Assembly (NCBI RefSeq): GCF_024437745.1
Contig: NZ_JANFNY010000054.1
Coordinates: forward strand, 1 to 34,563
Reading direction: 5' to 3'
DNA length: 34,563 nt
From: Roseomonas sp. GC11
GTDB taxonomy: Bacteria > Pseudomonadota > Alphaproteobacteria > Acetobacterales > Acetobacteraceae
A program made the position numbers and the translations under genes. Positions 24,783-30,502 of this stretch are shown piece by piece. The notes under the pieces are model-generated. The model searched no databases. It was not told the DNA's origin and saw only the letters and a program-made list of their open reading frames with translations. Position 1 is the first letter of the stretch, and the number at the start of each line of letters is the position of its first letter.

Positions 24783-25133
24783 ATGGCCTTTCAGGCTGCG
24801 CGCGAGCATATCGCGCGGGAACAGAATCGCACGCTCGAAATCGAGCTCGTTGCGATTGCGGCGACATGGGCAAAGACCGCCGACGCGTGGCAGGCGCAGA
24901 TTGAGCGCGACGCCGCGCGGCGACGCCCCACGGGCCGCCGAGCCGCCGCCCTGGCCGCAGAGTTGGCGCGCCTGGAAGAGGCCGCCACCGCCGCCCGGCC
25001 GAATGGTCCCGACGATATGCGGGCCTTGGCGTGCATGGTCGCCCGCCGCGTTCAGATCGACGACGGCGACGCCGGGGCAGTCGATACCGCCCGGCTGTTG
25101 GACGCGCTGCTGAGCGCCCTTCTGCATCGATAA
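24783..25133 (+). CDS. Small helical protein of unknown function (element gene)
   Basis: 116 residues; ATG 24783 follows GGAGAA at 6 nt. The protein is almost entirely helical, with alternating Ala/Glu/Arg (residues 1-75), which suggests a coiled coil. There is no signal peptide, no cysteine cluster and no clear DNA-binding motif. It stands between the integrase hairpin and a 270-bp AT-richer region. I recognise no family; satellite-borne regulators or phage-interference proteins can look like this, but nothing in the sequence shows that role. Confidence 0.6.
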   Translation: MAFQAAREHIAREQNRTLEIELVAIAATWAKTADAWQAQIERDAARRRPTGRRAAALAAELARLEEAATAARPNGPDDMRALACMVARRVQIDDGDAGAVDTARLLDALLSALLHR

Positions 25134-25403
25134 CCCCACGCTTTGCCGCGCGGGGGAGGCGTCTCGGCCCCGGCCGGGATGCACCCTCGCGCGCGGCGAA
25201 GATTTTTTGAGGCCCCGCGATTGCGCCGAACGCAAGCGCAGCCGCGCGCAACGCGTTGCAAAAGAAATCAAAACCAATTCGGACGAAACAACAACGATTG
25301 CGACAAGCGCAAATCGCTCCGCGTTATCGCTTATTTTCTTGATGAAACTCGGGGATTTTCTCCGTTATCAAATGATCCCGTGTGCAGAGGATTATTCCAC
25401 GCC
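25134..25403. other. AT-richer gene-free stretch upstream of the replication operon
   Basis: Bases 25255-25400 are clearly richer in A and T than the rest of the element (TTGCAAAAGAAATCAAAACC, later TTATCGCTTATTTTCTTGAT). It lies before the excisionase-like gene that starts a run of overlapping genes, so it probably holds the operon promoter and its operators. I cannot fix -35/-10 boxes with confidence. Confidence 0.45.
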
Positions 25404-25613
25404 ATGAATATTTGTCGAGATGAAGCGGCTTCTTCCAAGCCTGCGCCCCTTCTCCTGAGCCTGGCCGAGGCCGGCCGCCTGTTGGGCCTGTCGTCCGCGA
25501 CGATCCGGCGGCGGATCAATGATGGCTCGTTGACCTCGGTGCAGATCGGCGGCCGGCGCCTGGTCCACGCCGCCGCGGTGGAGAAGCTGGCGCGCGGGGG
25601 CACCGCCGAATGA
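25404..25613 (+). CDS. Excisionase-family helix-turn-helix protein
   Basis: 69 residues. The MerR/excisionase-type HTH occupies residues 14-65: LSLAEAGRLLGLSSATIRRRI, then the wing SLTSVQIGGRRLVHAAAVEKL. ATG 25404 follows AGAGG. Proteins of this class are recombination directionality factors or AlpA-like activators in integrated elements. It begins a tightly packed gene run (4-nt overlap with the next). A role in excision or in activating the replication genes is inference from position. Confidence 0.82.
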   Translation: MNICRDEAASSKPAPLLLSLAEAGRLLGLSSATIRRRINDGSLTSVQIGGRRLVHAAAVEKLARGGTAE

Positions 25614-25795
25614 GCGGCAAGCGGATGGACTGGACCGCCCGCCGCGAGGCCGAGCGCCAGCGCCGCGCAGCCCAGACCGAGCCCGCGCGGATCGCGGCCC
25701 GCCCCCTGGCACCCGGCACCGGGTGGTCGGCGCTGATGCAGACGATTGACCGCGAGGAAGCCCGGCAGGGCGGCGGGGCGAAGAGGCGGCGCTGA
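25610..25795 (+). CDS. Small basic protein of unknown function (element gene)
   Basis: 61 residues, rich in Arg, Ala and Gln, ending in KRRR. ATG 25610 overlaps the excisionase stop by 4 nt (ATGA), and the stop overlaps the next start by one base (TGATG), so it is translated as part of an operon. The charge suggests nucleic-acid binding. No family is recognised. Confidence 0.6.
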   Translation: MSGKRMDWTARREAERQRRAAQTEPARIAARPLAPGTGWSALMQTIDREEARQGGGAKRRR

Positions 25796-26055
25796 TGCCC
25801 CGCCCCGCCCCTCGCCGCACCCTACCGCGCCTTTTGGCACCCGGCGAGGGCGAGCCCCGCCTGATCCTGCGCGAAATCGGCCGCCTGACGCCCGGCGCGT
25901 GCGGCGAGGCGCGCCCCTGCCTGCGCGGCACGATCGGCGGGCGGGCGGTGGTGGTGCTGCCCCTCGCCCGCCCCGACCGCAATGGCGCCACGCATCGCGC
26001 GATGGAGGCTTGCCCCGCCGCGCCCACCGCCACGGCGCCCGCCAAGGACCTTTGA
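25795..26055 (+). CDS. Small protein of unknown function (element gene)
   Basis: 86 residues from ATG 25795 in a TGATG junction. A short beta-rich core (PRLILREIGRL, then GGRAVVVLPLAR) is followed by a low-complexity Ala/Pro/Thr tail. It lies 3 nt before the next gene. Coding status rests on the packed arrangement; no family is recognised. Confidence 0.5.
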   Translation: MPRPAPRRTLPRLLAPGEGEPRLILREIGRLTPGACGEARPCLRGTIGGRAVVVLPLARPDRNGATHRAMEACPAAPTATAPAKDL

Positions 26056-26058
26056 CCC

Positions 26059-26481
26059 GTGACCGCTGCCGCCCCCCATTCCGCCCCCGGCGGAGCCGTT
26101 CCGCCGGGCAACGCTGCGGCGGCGGGCCGCCTGGACCCCGGCGCCCTGCACGAACGGGCGACGCGCTACCGCGTCCGGCTGGAAGCGCGGTTGCCCCACC
26201 AGATTTGCCCGCCAGATCGCCCGCCGCCCTCGCTGCTGGCCCGCGTGCTCGGGCTGGTGGTGGATGAGGTGGCGCCGGCTTCTGATGGCCGGCTGATCCT
26301 GCACCGCGCCGGCCTGCCGCCCGTGCTGCTGGATGCCGCCACGCTGCGGTGGCGATGCGCCGCCGGCCACGCCGAGGGCGTCGGGTTGGCCGAGGCGGTT
26401 GCATGGCTGACCGACAAGCCCACCCTGACCGCCGCCGCGTTGTGCTCGCTGGCCTGCCGCACCTGGGGGGAGGCGCGCTGA
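26059..26481 (+). CDS. Protein of unknown function preceding the replication ATPase (element gene)
   Basis: 140 residues, GTG start at 26059. The first 30 residues are low complexity. Residues 60-140 form an ordered part with VLGLVVDEV, LILHRAGLPPVLLDAATLRW, then a C-x-x-x-H pair (RWRCAAGHAEG) and a helical end. It overlaps the ATPase start by one base (TGATG), so the two are coupled; a loader, primase-like or regulatory role is possible but not shown. Confidence 0.55.
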   Translation: MTAAAPHSAPGGAVPPGNAAAAGRLDPGALHERATRYRVRLEARLPHQICPPDRPPPSLLARVLGLVVDEVAPASDGRLILHRAGLPPVLLDAATLRWRCAAGHAEGVGLAEAVAWLTDKPTLTAAALCSLACRTWGEAR

Positions 26482-27674
26482 TGGACGGATTACCGCCCCA
26501 TACCACCGCCGCCGCCGCCACCGCCGCCGCGTTCGCCCGCGACCGCGCAGAGACGGCGGCCAGGGCCGCCGCCCCCGATCCGACCCGCCGGCCGCTCCGC
26601 CTGCTGCTGCCCGATGACCTGGCCGTGCTGCCACCCCGGCAGCACCTGCTGGCCGGCCTGCTCGGGCGCGGCGAACTGTCCGTGATCTGGGGTGCGGCGA
26701 AAACCGGGAAATCTTTCCTGGCGATGCGTCTGGCTTACGGGCTGGCTTGCGGCATCGGCATGTGGGGGCGCGCCGCTGCCCGCTGCCGGGCGCTCTACGT
26801 CGCCGCCGAAGGTGCTGGTGGGCTCCGCAACCGGGTGGCGGCCCTGCGCGCCGAGATGGGCGATGCCGGCGGGAACTTCGCCATGGTCGCGCAGCCCATC
26901 ACCATTGGCCCGCCCTGCCTTGACCTGGCCGCGCTGGTCGCCGCCGCGCGTGGCTTCAAGGCTGATCTCATCGTTCTGGACACGCTGGCCCGGACCTTTG
27001 GCGAGGGCGACGAAAATTCCGCGCGCGATATGGCGGCCTTCGTTGCGGCGCTGGACCACCTGCGCGTGGAGACGGGGGCGCATGTGCTGGTCATCCACCA
27101 CGGCGCCAAGTCTGCCGAGGCCACCTCGCCCCGCGGCTCCGGCGCCCTGGTCGGTGCGGCCGATCTGGTCGCGAGGGTGGAGCGCGGGGCCGATGGCGCG
27201 CCGCATCTGGCAACCGTGACCGACGCCAAGGACGATGAAGGCGGCGCGGCCCTGCCCTTCCGGCTGCGGCGCATCGACTTGCCCCCCGATGCGGATGGCG
27301 CCCCGCGCGCCTCGCTGGTGGCGGAGGAGGCGCAGGAGGTGGGGGCCGCCTCGGGCAGCCGCAACACGCGCGAGGACAAGATCACGCCACAGCAGGCAAC
27401 GCTCGTGCAGACGCTCCGCAACCTAGTCATTGAGGGCGCCGGAAGCCCGGTTTCGCCCCTGCCGGGGATGCCAAAAGTGGAGGCCGTTGCGCGGCAAGTG
27501 CTCCGGGAAAGGCTCATTTTGGCCGGTTTCTTCCCCGAGAGCCAACTCCCCAGCGAACTCCCCAGTAAATCCGGCCTGACGGATGCGGGTTACAAGACCG
27601 AGAACAGGGCCTTGGAGCGCTTGAAAGAAAAGGGAATTCTCGGTTTCAGTCGTGATCTGGTGTGGGTGCTCTAA
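26481..27674 (+). CDS. RepA-like AAA-family ATPase (replicative helicase type)
   Basis: 397-residue RecA-fold ATPase of the AAA_25/RepA group. Walker A is GAAKTGKS (71-78), Walker B LIVLD (163-167), and the sensor segment VIHHGAKS (204-211) with RGSGALVGAAD (218-228) is typical of hexameric RepA helicases of RSF1010 type and phage/plasmid relatives. ATG 26481 overlaps the previous stop. The C-terminal region (310-397) is a probable winged helix. Its last quarter carries two ACTCCCCA iterons inside the coding DNA, and the main iteron array follows directly, so the protein probably acts at an adjacent origin. Confidence 0.88.
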   Translation: MDGLPPHTTAAAATAAAFARDRAETAARAAAPDPTRRPLRLLLPDDLAVLPPRQHLLAGLLGRGELSVIWGAAKTGKSFLAMRLAYGLACGIGMWGRAAARCRALYVAAEGAGGLRNRVAALRAEMGDAGGNFAMVAQPITIGPPCLDLAALVAAARGFKADLIVLDTLARTFGEGDENSARDMAAFVAALDHLRVETGAHVLVIHHGAKSAEATSPRGSGALVGAADLVARVERGADGAPHLATVTDAKDDEGGAALPFRLRRIDLPPDADGAPRASLVAEEAQEVGAASGSRNTREDKITPQQATLVQTLRNLVIEGAGSPVSPLPGMPKVEAVARQVLRERLILAGFFPESQLPSELPSKSGLTDAGYKTENRALERLKEKGILGFSRDLVWVL

Positions 27675-27782
27675 GCCATGAACTCCCCACCACTCCCCAA
27701 CTCACTCCCCAAGCGCCGGGGAGTTTACTCCCCAACTCCCCAAACTCCCCACGCCCCTTTAGGGGCGGGGAGTTGGGGAGTG
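27544..27782. repeat. Iteron-like array of ACTCCCCA, candidate replication origin
   Basis: Direct copies of (A/C/T)ACTCCCCA-type 9-mers lie at 27544, 27556 (inside the ATPase gene), 27681, 27691, 27703, 27726, 27734 and 27743. Inverted copies (GGGGAGT) lie at 27718, 27767 and 27775. The centre CGCCCCtttaGGGGCG with its flanking iterons can form a long hairpin (27734-27782). Clustered iterons next to a RepA-type gene are the usual layout of an origin. A terminator role for the hairpin is also possible. Confidence 0.7.
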
Positions 27783-27965
27783 AGGAGTAACCCCCTCCCT
27801 CGGCGGGGAGCAGGAGAGGCGGAAAAGCCCCCTCTCCCCCGCCCGCTTGCCGCAGCCATCGCGGCGGCGGCTCGGGCGGGTGTGGCACGCACTCCCCCAA
27901 CCTCACGCGCCCTCCTGCTCATGGCTGCGGGGGTTCCGTTTCACGTCAGGCTGAAAGGCCAAAAG

Positions 27966-28595
27966 ATGCCTCGTGTTCGAAAAATCGACCGAGCGGCGGC
28001 TGAGGCCGCCTTTCGCGCTGGTGCCAGCCTTGGGGCGATCGCCCGGGCGCAGGGAGTGACCCGGCAGGCGGTGGCGGGGCTGGTGCGGGAACTGGGCTGG
28101 ACGCGAGACCCGGAAGCCCAGCGCCTGGCCGAGACGGAGACGGGCAAGCGGCTACTGTCCCCGCAGACCCCGGCGGATCGGCGGCTGGCGGCGACCGGGA
28201 AGCGAAGCTTCCTTTCGATGCAGAAAATCGTTGCCACCATCGCCGCCGGCGGCACGCGGACGATGGCGGCAGCCGCGGCGGGCATCAGCGGCGAGTTGCT
28301 GCGGCAATGGCTGATCGAGGATCCGGGCTTCCTGCGCGAGGTGGAGGCGGCCGAGGCGCAGAAGGGCCTTCGGCGGGTGGCGCGACTGGAAGCTGCGGGC
28401 GCGCGGGGCGACACGGGGGCGGATCGCTTCTTGCTGACCACCGACCCAAGCAGCCGGACGGAATGGGGGCAGGCGCAGACCGGGCAGGGCGGGACTGCTG
28501 GCGGGATCACCATCCAGCTTGTGCTACCGGGTGAGGCCGCGGCGCTGCTGGATGCCACCCGGACGAAACCGACGATCGAAGGCGACCGAGACTGA
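27966..28595 (+). CDS. Phage terminase small subunit-like protein with two HTH motifs
   Basis: 209 residues from ATG 27966 (MPRVRKIDR). Helix-turn-helix 1 is at 15-42 (ASLGAIARAQGVTRQAVAGL) and HTH 2 at 88-116 (AAAAAGISGELLRQWL). It is followed by a helical segment (GFLREVEAAEAQKGLRRVAR, then GADRFLL) and a beta end GGITIQLVL. That second half matches the pattern of small terminase or terminase-associated DNA-binding proteins. Reading further upstream goes through iteron DNA and is not credible. A TerS without a large subunit suggests packaging redirection or a prophage remnant. A plain transcription factor is the other option. Confidence 0.68.
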   Translation: MPRVRKIDRAAAEAAFRAGASLGAIARAQGVTRQAVAGLVRELGWTRDPEAQRLAETETGKRLLSPQTPADRRLAATGKRSFLSMQKIVATIAAGGTRTMAAAAAGISGELLRQWLIEDPGFLREVEAAEAQKGLRRVARLEAAGARGDTGADRFLLTTDPSSRTEWGQAQTGQGGTAGGITIQLVLPGEAAALLDATRTKPTIEGDRD

Positions 28596-28762
28596 GGCCC
28601 GCGACGGGTCAGGGAGCTCCCCCCTGAAACGGCTTCCGGCCAAACCGTCCCCATGGTCTCGCCTGCCCATGACGCCGGTGGGGCAACAGCGGATGGCTCA
28701 AGGCCCGTGCGGTAGCTCAAACCTAGGCAGCCAGCCCCCCATTCGCAAAGGAAATTGGCCAC

Positions 28763-28903
28763 ATGCCGCAACTCCCGACCTATACCAGCCGCGCGCCGCT
28801 TGATGGCGGGGTGCGGCCCGCGCAGGTGAACCCCGGCGTGGCCGGCGTCGGCGCTGACGCGCTGGCCCAGGGCTTTGAGCAGGTGGGGCGCAGCGGGCGA
28901 TAG
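28763..28903 (+). pseudogene. Truncated start of a phage structural-type gene
   Basis: 46 codons from ATG 28763, with AAAGGA upstream, ending in TAG. The peptide opens MPQLPTYTSRAPLDGGVRP and continues VNPGVAG..ALAQGFEQVG, a pattern seen at the N-terminus of long phage internal or ejection-type proteins. The reading frame stops where such proteins would begin their main helical part. The large terminase, portal and capsid genes expected between TerS and this gene in a full prophage are absent. It is probably a deletion remnant; a functional small peptide cannot be excluded. Confidence 0.5.
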
Positions 28904-29283
28904 ACAGGCCGCGCGCAGGGCATCGCCAGAAAAGCCCCTCAGACGCCCGCCAGAGGCTTTTCTGGCTTGGCCGCCGCACCCCTACATCCCACCCCTAAAC
29001 AGCCCAGCCAGCGCCAAGCGGCGGCGGTTTCTGGCCAGGGTCCGCAGGCACCCCGTGCCCATCATCGCGGCCAGGAAAAAAATCTGGCGGGCGGGACAGC
29101 CGGCAACGGTCGAAGGGGGCGGGGATTTACGCGGACCCCCGCCAATCCAAAAATAACGCCCTCGAAAAACCCCCCACCCCGGCCCCCACCCCCCTGTTTT
29201 TTTTCCGCGTCTCGGCATTGGGCAGGCCATGCGCGGCCTGCCAGGACGGGCGGCGCTGGGCTGATCGCCTACAGGATGGGCTG
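28904..29283. other. 380-bp gene-free region in the element
   Basis: It contains a terminator-like hairpin at 28926-28965 and a second stem GGCGGGG/CCCCGCC at 29118-29143. Homopolymer-rich DNA follows (CCCCCACCCC, then a run of eight T near 29200). No convincing gene was seen on either strand. It looks like decayed or junction sequence. Confidence 0.55.
28926..28965 (+). terminator. Terminator-like inverted repeat
   Basis: CCAGAAAAGCCCCT mirrors AGAGGCTTTTCTGG with a GC-rich loop, 22 bp after the truncated phage gene. The stem ends in A/T tracts, so it may stop transcription of the element operon. Confidence 0.6.
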
Positions 29284-29495
29284 ATGGGCGCGCTCTTCCT
29301 GGCCGGGCTGGCCGGCGGGGTGACGCATTGCGCCGGCATGTGCGCGCCCTTCGTGCTGGCCAGACGGCAGACGGGGCGGAGCGCGGCATGGGCGGCCCCT
29401 TCCTGGCGCGGCTCGCCGGGGCGGCGCTGCTGGCCGGGCTGCTGGCCCTGGCGGCGCTGCTGATGCTGGGGCATGCCTCGGCGCGGCTGGCCGTC
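29284..29495 (+). pseudogene. Decayed TauE/SafE (sulfite exporter-like) membrane protein gene
   Basis: The first frame, from ATG 29284, reads MGALFLAGLAGGVTHCAGMC and then APFVLAR, the hallmark first helix of TauE/SafE-type exporters with its HCxGMC site. At about 29364 the similarity moves to another frame (GMGGPFLARLAGAALL), then jumps to a later helix (LLALAALLMLGHASARLAV) without the helices between. A frameshift plus an internal deletion explains this. It sits inside the element near the right attachment site, as dead cargo or an older chromosomal fragment. Confidence 0.6.
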
Positions 29496-29791
29496 TCGCC
29501 CGGCAGGCTGCGCTGGCCGGGCTGGCTACCGCATCCGCGCCGGCTGGCGGTGGCGACGCGGCGGGCCTCCGCCCTGCTGGCGGCTGGCGCGAGGGCGGAC
29601 TTGGGCTGGCAGGCGATGCGACAGGCGGCGCGCCCCCTTGCCACCAGCTTGCCGGGCGGGAAGGATGGGAAGCGGAGCGGCGCACCAATGGCAGGATACC
29701 ACCGCGAACCGGCGCGTTGTTCCTGGCGAGTCGCTGTGTGGGTTCTGCGGTGGGGTCTGACGCTGGGAGGCTTTCGGATGCTGAGCCTTTT

Positions 29792-29814
29792 CAAGGCGAT
29801 GCATCCGAGCCTTG
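29792..29814 (-). terminator. Replacement terminator hairpin for tRNA-Glu
   Basis: CAAGGC and GCCTTG pair around GATGCATCCGA immediately after the tRNA 3' end (minus strand), followed by TTGAAAAGG. The element therefore brings its own hairpin, while the original one is left at 23102-23120. Confidence 0.5.
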
Positions 29815-29827
29815 GCGTCCCCTAGGG
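29810..29827. repeat. Right attachment site inside tRNA-Glu
   Basis: CCTTGGCGTCCCCTAGGG, identical to 23117-23134. It covers the 3'-terminal 15 nt of tRNA-Glu including CCA and three bases beyond, so the tRNA remains complete on this side. Confidence 0.88.
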
Positions 29828-29888
29828 GATTCGAACCCCTGTTACCGCCGTGAGAGGGCGGTGTCCTAGGCCTCTAGACGAAGGGGAC
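29813..29888 (-). tRNA. tRNA-Glu (CTC anticodon)
   Basis: 76-nt cloverleaf with encoded CCA. The acceptor stem is GTCCCCT/AGGGGAC, the anticodon stem CCGCC/GGCGG with loop CTCTCAC (anticodon CTC), and the T arm CAGGGGTTCGAATCCCCTA. It is nearly identical to E. coli tRNA-Glu apart from the anticodon and a few bases. It is the integration target of the element. Confidence 0.97.
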
Positions 29889-29911
29889 TGGAGGCGTCGT
29901 GTGAGGGGGCT

Positions 29912-29938
29912 TTTATCGGCGGGGCCGGGGCTAATCAA
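29912..29938 (-). promoter_or_regulatory. Candidate tRNA-Glu promoter
   Basis: On the minus strand TTGATT (29938-29933) and GATAAA (29917-29912) are 15 bp apart, with the -10 box 23 nt before the mature tRNA 5' end. The spacing is slightly short. The -35 box overlaps the end of the DUF2256 gene. Confidence 0.45.
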
Positions 29939-30126
29939 GGGGCTGATTTCATATTTCCGCCACCGGAATGCTTTTTAAGCCGCCCGCCCTGCCGCCCCTC
30001 CCGGCAGGCCTCGCTGCAATAGCGGACTTCGTCCCACACGCGCGCCCATTTCTTCCGCCATGCGAAGGGGCGGCCACAGGCGGCGCAATCCTTCTCGGGC
30101 AGATGCGGTTTGCGATTTTTTTTCAG
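29935..30126 (-). CDS. DUF2256 zinc-ribbon-like small protein, start disturbed by a repeat
   Basis: About 63 residues. The core KPHLPEKDCAACGRPFAWRK and WARVWDEVRYCSEACR is the DUF2256 signature, with two CxxC-like pairs that probably bind zinc; the function is unknown. No ATG, GTG or TTG is available in frame near the expected start. The reading frame enters the 41-bp intergenic block B at 30125. CTG 30126, with GGGAG upstream inside the repeat, is the nearest possible start. Either a CTG start is used, or insertion of the repeat has removed the native start and the gene is impaired. It precedes tRNA-Glu on the same strand. Confidence 0.65.
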   Translation of the reverse strand: MKKNRKPHLPEKDCAACGRPFAWRKKWARVWDEVRYCSEACREGRQGGRLKKHSGGGNMKSAP

Positions 30127-30200
30127 GCTGCCGCCGTCTCCCGTCCCGGTGGGACGCTGAACTGAAAAAGGTTTTTTGGTTCTTTTTTCCAAAAAAGAAC
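30125..30200. repeat. Intergenic mosaic repeat block (B and A)
   Basis: Block B at 30125-30165 differs at 4 of 41 positions from 2236-2276. It is followed, as there, by AAAAAGGTTTTTTG and module A (GTTCTTTTTTCC/AAAAAAGAAC, 30179-30200). The order and orientation B then A match the copy at 2236-2311. Confidence 0.9.
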
Positions 30201-30214
30201 GCTTTTTCTCCTCC

Positions 30215-30502
30215 TCATTCCCCCAGGCGGATCTCGCCCGAAATCTTCCCCGCCTGCGGGTCCACCAGCAGGATGCGCGCGCCATCCGGGCGCTCCACCC
30301 ACACGGCCAGGCGGCCCTCCAGCGGCGCGATCTGGCCGATGCGCGTGCCCGGCGGCTGCCGCAGCGCCAGTTCCGTGCTAACCCCGGCGGCGACCCCGCG
30401 CGCCGCGCTGTTCATGCGCTGCACCAGCAGCACCACCAGCGCCACCGTGCCGGCAATGATCATCACCCCCATCAGGCCAACCAGAAACTTGAGCGCGCGC
30501 AC
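30215..30502 (-). CDS. DUF6476-type small membrane protein
   Basis: 95 residues. A single transmembrane helix (FLVGLMGVMIIAGTVALVVLLV) lies near the N-terminus, followed by a small beta domain (LALRQPPGTRIGQIAP, then RLAVWVERPDGARILLVDP). This is the DUF6476 layout, of unknown function. GTG 30502 gives the usual start VRALKF read as MRALKF, with a G-rich ribosome site; GTG 30508 is an alternative. It is head-to-head with rluD, and the two coding starts overlap by 14 bp. Confidence 0.75.
   Translation of the reverse strand: MRALKFLVGLMGVMIIAGTVALVVLLVQRMNSAARGVAAGVSTELALRQPPGTRIGQIAPLEGRLAVWVERPDGARILLVDPQAGKISGEIRLGE

Larger units (their letters stand above)
23117..29827. mobile_element. 6.7-kb integrated element in tRNA-Glu, phage-satellite-like
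   Basis: Bounded by the 18-bp direct repeat CCTTGGCGTCCCCTAGGG at 23117-23134 and 29810-29827; the right copy is the 3' end of tRNA-Glu. The content, all on the plus strand, is integrase, unknown small gene, excisionase-like HTH, three small unknown genes, RepA-type ATPase, iterons, TerS-like gene, truncated phage gene and a TauE/SafE pseudogene. No large terminase, portal, capsid or lysis gene is present. Integrase, replication, iterons and TerS resemble a PICI; a deleted prophage or integrative plasmid is possible. Confidence 0.85.

Noticed and set aside
27678-27965. N-terminal extension of the TerS-like gene back to 27678
   Set aside because: The extension translates the iteron array and hairpin into a Pro/Ser-rich peptide; ATG 27966 gives a normal compact protein.
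28967-29156. Short open frames in the 3' part of the element
   Set aside because: No ribosome site, no conserved motif, and overlap with homopolymer runs and hairpins.
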